Origin: Verrucomicrobiota bacterium
GTDB lineage: Bacteria; Verrucomicrobiota; Verrucomicrobiia; Limisphaerales; JAGWYX01
Reading direction: 5' to 3'
Assembly (NCBI GenBank): GCA_018969165.1
Contig: JAGWYX010000096.1
Location: 1 to 9,140 of the forward strand
Length of the DNA: 9,140 nt
Shown: one piece after another, positions 6,680 through 9,140 of the stretch
How positions within the stretch are numbered: position 1 is the first letter of the stretch
Layout of the letters: each line of letters starts with the position of its first letter
Notes under the pieces: generated by a model
Databases searched by the model: none
What the model was told of the DNA's origin: nothing
Seen by the model: only the letters and a program-made list of their open reading frames with translations
Program-made: the position numbers and the translations under genes

Positions 6680-8509
6680 ATGCAGCATATCCGAAATATC
6701 GCGATCATCGCACACGTGGACCACGGCAAGACCACACTGGTGGACTGTTTGCTTAAACAGTCCGGCACCTTCCGCGCCAACCAAGCCACCGCCGAGCGGA
6801 TGATGGACTCGATGGACCTGGAGCGCGAAAAGGGCATTACCATCAAGGCCAAGAACGCCGCGTTCCAATACCAGGGTTACCACGTCAATATCGTGGACAC
6901 CCCGGGCCACGCCGATTTCGGCGGCGAGGTCGAGCGCATCATGAACATGATCGACGGGGTGCTGCTGGTGGTCGATGCCGTCGAGGGACCGCAAGCCCAG
7001 ACCCGGTTCGTGCTGCGCAAGGCCATGGAGGCGGGGGCCAAACCCATCGTGGTGATCAACAAGATCGACCGCGAGCACGCGGCCCCACACAAGGTCCTGG
7101 ACCAAATCTTCGAACTGTTCCTCCAACTCAACGCCACGGACGCGCAACTGGATTTCCCGGTCATCTACGCCAGCGCCAAGCAGGGGGTGGCCAAACTCGA
7201 GCTGGATCAGCCCAGCAACACCATCCAACCGCTCTTCGACGCCATCATCCGGCACATCCCGCCCCCGAAGGCCGACCCGACCCGGTTCTTCCAGTTGCTG
7301 GTGGCCAACCTCGATTACTCGGATTACCTCGGCCGGATCGCCTTCGGCAAAATCCTCGGCGGCAGGGTCAAGGTCGGCGACCCGGTCGTGTGCATTCATG
7401 GCGATGGCCGCAAGCAGACTTCCAAGGTCACCGCGATCTTCCATTTCCAGGGCTTGCAGCGGATCGAGATCGCCGAAGCCGCGGCCGGGGACATCGTCGG
7501 GCTGACCGGATTCGAGGAGGTGTTCATCGGCGAGACGATCACCGACACCGACGAGCGCGCGCCGCTCCCGTTTGTGCCGATTGATCCGCCGACGATCCAC
7601 ATGCAGATCGCGGTCAATGACGGTCCGCTGGCCGGCCAGGACGGCAAGCTCGTCACCGCCCGGCACATTCGCGAGCGGCTCGTCAAGGAAACGCGCACCA
7701 ATGTCGGCTTGCGCGTGTCGGACACCGAGGCACCCGATGTGTTCGAGGTCAGTTGCCGCGGAGAAATGCAGATTGCCATCCTGGTCGAGCAGATGCGGCG
7801 CGAGGGCTACGAGGCGCTGGTGTCGCGGCCGGAAGTGATCTACCAGCGGGACGCCAACGGCAGCCTGCTCGAGCCCATCGAGAAGTTGTTCCTCGAAATC
7901 CCGAAGGACAACATGGGCGCGGTGCTCGAGAACCTCGCCAATCGCAAGGCCGAGATCATCAACCTCAATCACCACGGGGACCAGGTGAGCATCGAGGCCC
8001 TGATCCCAATGCGCGGCCTGATCGGGTTCGAGACCGACCTGATCAACATGACCCGCGGCCTGGGCGTGATGAGCCACCTGTTCCACGCATATGGGGCCGA
8101 CCGCGGCGAGATTCTCGCCCGCAAGAACGGCTCGCTGGTCAGCATCGAGGCCGGCGTGGCGACGGCCTACGCGCTCAACGCCATCCAGGAGCGCGGCCGG
8201 CTCATGGTCGAGCCGGGCGAACAAATCTACGGCGGCATGATCGTGGGCGAGAACGCGCGCGACAACGATATCCCGGTGAACCCGTGCAAGGCCAAACGCC
8301 TGACCAACATGCGGTCCCAGGGTGAAGGCAAAGGCATCCAGTTGGAGCCAGCCCTGAAGATGACCCTCGAACGCGCGCTCGAATACATCGGGCCGGACGA
8401 ATACGTCGAGGCGACGCCCAAGCACCTGCGTTTGCGCAAGCGCATCCTGGGCGAGACCGCGCGCAAGCGTGCCGCCCAGTCGCGCGTGGTCAAGGTGGCG
8501 GCCGCGTAG
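6680..8509 (+). CDS. typA: Translational GTPase TypA/BipA
   Basis: This is a ribosome-associated GTPase related to EF-G and LepA that helps ribosome assembly and growth under stress, notably at low temperature. From the ATG at 6680 it has 609 residues, against 607 for E. coli BipA. GTPase motifs are all in place: P-loop Ala-His-Val-Asp-His-Gly-Lys-Thr (11-18), G2 Lys-Gly-Ile-Thr-Ile (51-55), G3 Asp-Thr-Pro-Gly-His (73-77, with the family's catalytic His77), G4 Asn-Lys-Ile-Asp (127-130) and G5 Ser-Ala-Lys-Gln-Gly (165-169). Domain II (about 210-300), the EF-G-like domains III and V, and the BipA-specific C-terminal domain follow. Arg-Gly-Leu-Ile-Gly-Phe and Lys-Arg-Leu-Thr-Asn-Met-Arg are family hallmarks, and the tail is rich in Arg and Lys. 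A TTG at 6632 would add 16 residues, but homologues begin just before the Arg-Asn-Ile-Ala-Ile-Ile strand, so ATG 6680 is preferred. No clear Shine-Dalgarno sequence precedes it. It is likely a separate transcription unit from the efflux operon. Confidence 0.98.
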   Translation: MQHIRNIAIIAHVDHGKTTLVDCLLKQSGTFRANQATAERMMDSMDLEREKGITIKAKNAAFQYQGYHVNIVDTPGHADFGGEVERIMNMIDGVLLVVDAVEGPQAQTRFVLRKAMEAGAKPIVVINKIDREHAAPHKVLDQIFELFLQLNATDAQLDFPVIYASAKQGVAKLELDQPSNTIQPLFDAIIRHIPPPKADPTRFFQLLVANLDYSDYLGRIAFGKILGGRVKVGDPVVCIHGDGRKQTSKVTAIFHFQGLQRIEIAEAAAGDIVGLTGFEEVFIGETITDTDERAPLPFVPIDPPTIHMQIAVNDGPLAGQDGKLVTARHIRERLVKETRTNVGLRVSDTEAPDVFEVSCRGEMQIAILVEQMRREGYEALVSRPEVIYQRDANGSLLEPIEKLFLEIPKDNMGAVLENLANRKAEIINLNHHGDQVSIEALIPMRGLIGFETDLINMTRGLGVMSHLFHAYGADRGEILARKNGSLVSIEAGVATAYALNAIQERGRLMVEPGEQIYGGMIVGENARDNDIPVNPCKAKRLTNMRSQGEGKGIQLEPALKMTLERALEYIGPDEYVEATPKHLRLRKRILGETARKRAAQSRVVKVAAA

Positions 8510-8523
8510 GCTGGTCCGGGCAG

Positions 8524-8543
8524 GGCGGCGCTGCTGCGCCGCC
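8524..8543 (+). terminator. Strong stem-loop just after typA, candidate terminator
   Basis: GGCGGCGC (8524-8531) and GCGCCGCC (8536-8543) form a perfect 8-base all-GC stem with a four-base TGCT loop, starting 15 bases after the typA stop. Position and stability fit a transcript end. No T run follows (the next bases are TCGGGGAAG), so it is not a classical intrinsic terminator. It may be a U-less terminator or an mRNA 3'-end stabiliser. Confidence 0.5.
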
Positions 8544-8581
8544 TCGGGGAAGAGCGGTTCACCATGAGCCCTGCGATCATC

Positions 8582-8615
8582 AGGCCCGACGCGAAAGTCG
8601 GCCCTCCTGACGGAG
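8582..8615 (+). other. Two adjacent small stem-loops in the spacer between convergent genes
   Basis: CCGAC (8586-8590) and GTCGG (8597-8601) form a stem with loop GCGAAA. It can be extended past one C-C mismatch by AGG/CCT (8582-8584 with 8603-8605). Directly beside it, CTCC (8604-8607) and GGAG (8612-8615) can close a TGAC loop, followed by the AT-richer TTAAACAGTTGTATT. The two overlap slightly, so the lower extension of the first and the second stem exclude each other. Whether they act as terminator, small RNA or nothing cannot be told from the sequence. Confidence 0.3.
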
Positions 8616-8740
8616 TTAAACAGTTGTATTGCCGCCCCGGTGCAGGTCCGCGCGACCACCCATTCGCCCTGTTATCTCACCTGGGCGAGGTGTGGTACAG
8701 CGGGGTGCTCGGCGAGTCGCCAACCGGCGAGACAGCGGTT

Positions 8741-8756
8741 CGGGACCGGCCTCCCG
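8741..8756 (-). terminator. Possible terminator hairpin downstream of the LptE-like gene
   Basis: CGGGA (8741-8745) and TCCCG (8752-8756) form a five-base stem around a six-base GC-only loop, 16 bases beyond the stop of the minus-strand gene. There is no T run on the minus strand after it. The position suggests a transcript end, but the stem is short and the call is weak. Confidence 0.25.
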
Positions 8757-8772
8757 CAGCGACGGCGAAGTC

Positions 8773-9140
8773 CTACCACGTCCCATCCACCAGCAGCGAG
8801 GTGGCCTTCTGGGCCAGGTCATCGGCCAGCAAGGGCAGGGCCTGTTGCTCGGCGCTGGTCTGGTCGGCCCCGACGCGGACGGTGGTGCGCCCGGTGACTT
8901 CGCGGTCCAGGAGCACGCGGCCGCTGAGGCGCTCGCGCGCGGTGATCTTGGCGGTCAATTTCACCTCGTAGTCCTGCACGGTGAGGATGTCGTTGGGTTG
9001 GAAGGTCAGCGCGACGCGGTCGTAGTGCGTGATGACGCCGGCGACGACAACATCGCCCGTGCCATGCGTGTCCAAGCGGTAAGTGCCATCCTGCTGGAGA
9101 TCTTTGCGCAGCGCCGATCCGACGGCCTCGCTGAGCCGCG
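8773..9140 (-). CDS. lptE: LptE-family LPS-assembly lipoprotein (N-terminal part beyond the window)
   Basis: The minus-strand frame is open from the right edge (in-frame codons from 9138) to a TAG at 8773-8775, giving 121 residues of the C-terminal part. It begins Arg-Leu-Ser-Glu-Ala-Val and continues with Leu-Gln-Gln-Asp-Gly-Thr-Tyr-Arg-Leu. Next come Gly-Asp-Val-Val-Val-Ala-Gly-Val-Ile-Thr-His-Tyr and alternating beta strands with a Gly-Arg-Val-Leu-Leu-Asp-Arg-Glu-Val-Thr-Gly turn. An alpha helix (Glu-Gln-Gln-Ala-Leu-Pro-Leu-Leu-Ala-Asp-Asp-Leu-Ala) and a terminal Asp-Gly-Thr-Trp close it. This helix-strand-strand-helix pattern is that of LptE, the lipoprotein that plugs the LptD barrel and helps place LPS in the outer leaflet. 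Full-length members are about 170 residues, so the signal peptide and lipid-bearing cysteine should lie just outside the window. A TTG at 9075 is not a true start, because conserved family sequence continues upstream of it. The gene converges on typA. Assignment rests on recalled family pattern without a search. Confidence 0.82.
   Translation of the reverse strand, partial: RLSEAVGSALRKDLQQDGTYRLDTHGTGDVVVAGVITHYDRVALTFQPNDILTVQDYEVKLTAKITARERLSGRVLLDREVTGRTTVRVGADQTSAEQQALPLLADDLAQKATSLLVDGTW

Larger units (their letters stand above)
8510..8772. other. Spacer between convergent typA and LptE-like genes
   Basis: These 263 bases lie between two gene 3' ends and hold no credible coding region. 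The open frame crossing them on the plus strand runs into the LptE-like gene in antisense and has no recognisable domain. Besides the stem-loops listed separately, TCGCC (8717-8721) and GGCGA (8726-8730) enclose an AACC loop, and a second GGCGA lies at 8711-8715. The spacer thus looks like a structured 3'-end region shared by both convergent transcripts. Confidence 0.5.

Noticed and set aside
6278..6803. Short plus-strand frames crossing the pump-typA spacer (6278-6610 and 6492-6803)
   Set aside because: Each depends mostly on out-of-frame sequence of the pump or typA gene, and neither shows a conserved motif.
6647..8659. A 670-codon open frame on the minus strand, opposite typA
   Set aside because: It is fully antisense to typA, which matches its family end to end. 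Long mirror frames are a usual effect of strong codon bias.
8564..8971. A 135-codon plus-strand frame in the spacer after typA
   Set aside because: More than half is antisense to the LptE-like gene, and the translation resembles no family.
1..9140. Search by eye for mobile elements, CRISPR arrays, tRNA or rRNA genes, phage genes and defence systems
   Set aside because: No terminal inverted repeats with a transposase, no regularly spaced repeats, no tRNA-like cloverleaf and no defence-type domains were seen. The window reads as ordinary chromosomal genes.

Overview
The window is GC-rich and densely coded, and reads as chromosomal DNA of a Gram-negative bacterium. The evidence for an outer membrane is a TolC-type outer-membrane protein, an RND efflux pump and an LptE-family LPS-assembly lipoprotein. 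The form of the LptE-like protein (ending in Gly-Thr-Trp, with a Asp-Gly-Thr-Tyr-Arg-Leu segment) and the base composition suggest Verrucomicrobiota, perhaps the Limisphaerales/Pedosphaera group. That placement is inference from memory of the family, not a search result.

Layout, left to right. (1) 1-754 (+): a gene cut by the left edge, encoding a divergent member of the pyrroline-5-carboxylate reductase (ProC) superfamily. It keeps the Rossmann core but lacks the usual C-terminal substrate signature. (2) 755-859: a probably untranslated stretch with a perfect 9-bp inverted repeat whose right arm abuts the likely efflux-gene start. (3) 860-6488 (+): a complete tripartite efflux operon, with an outer-membrane TolC-like channel, a periplasmic adaptor and an RND inner-membrane pump. 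The three genes are joined by two ATGA stop/start overlaps. (4) 6489-6679: a spacer with no gene, a possible promoter and a short inverted repeat. (5) 6680-8509 (+): the translational GTPase TypA/BipA, with all GTPase motifs present. (6) 8510-8772: a spacer between convergent genes that holds several stem-loops. (7) 8773-9140 (-): the C-terminal part of an LptE-like gene cut by the right edge.

The channel, adaptor and pump form one machine that moves small molecules from the inner membrane and periplasm across the outer membrane. The pump has the paired aspartates of TM4 and the lysine of TM10 seen in proton-driven AcrB-type pumps, so it should be active and of the hydrophobe/drug type rather than the heavy-metal type. 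No regulator gene is visible in the window. TypA and LptE are housekeeping genes unrelated to the pump.

I see no mobile element, CRISPR array, tRNA, rRNA or clearly new multi-gene system. The points most worth a second look are the ProC-like protein with altered active-site signatures, the inverted repeat before the efflux operon, and the structured spacer between typA and the LptE-like gene.
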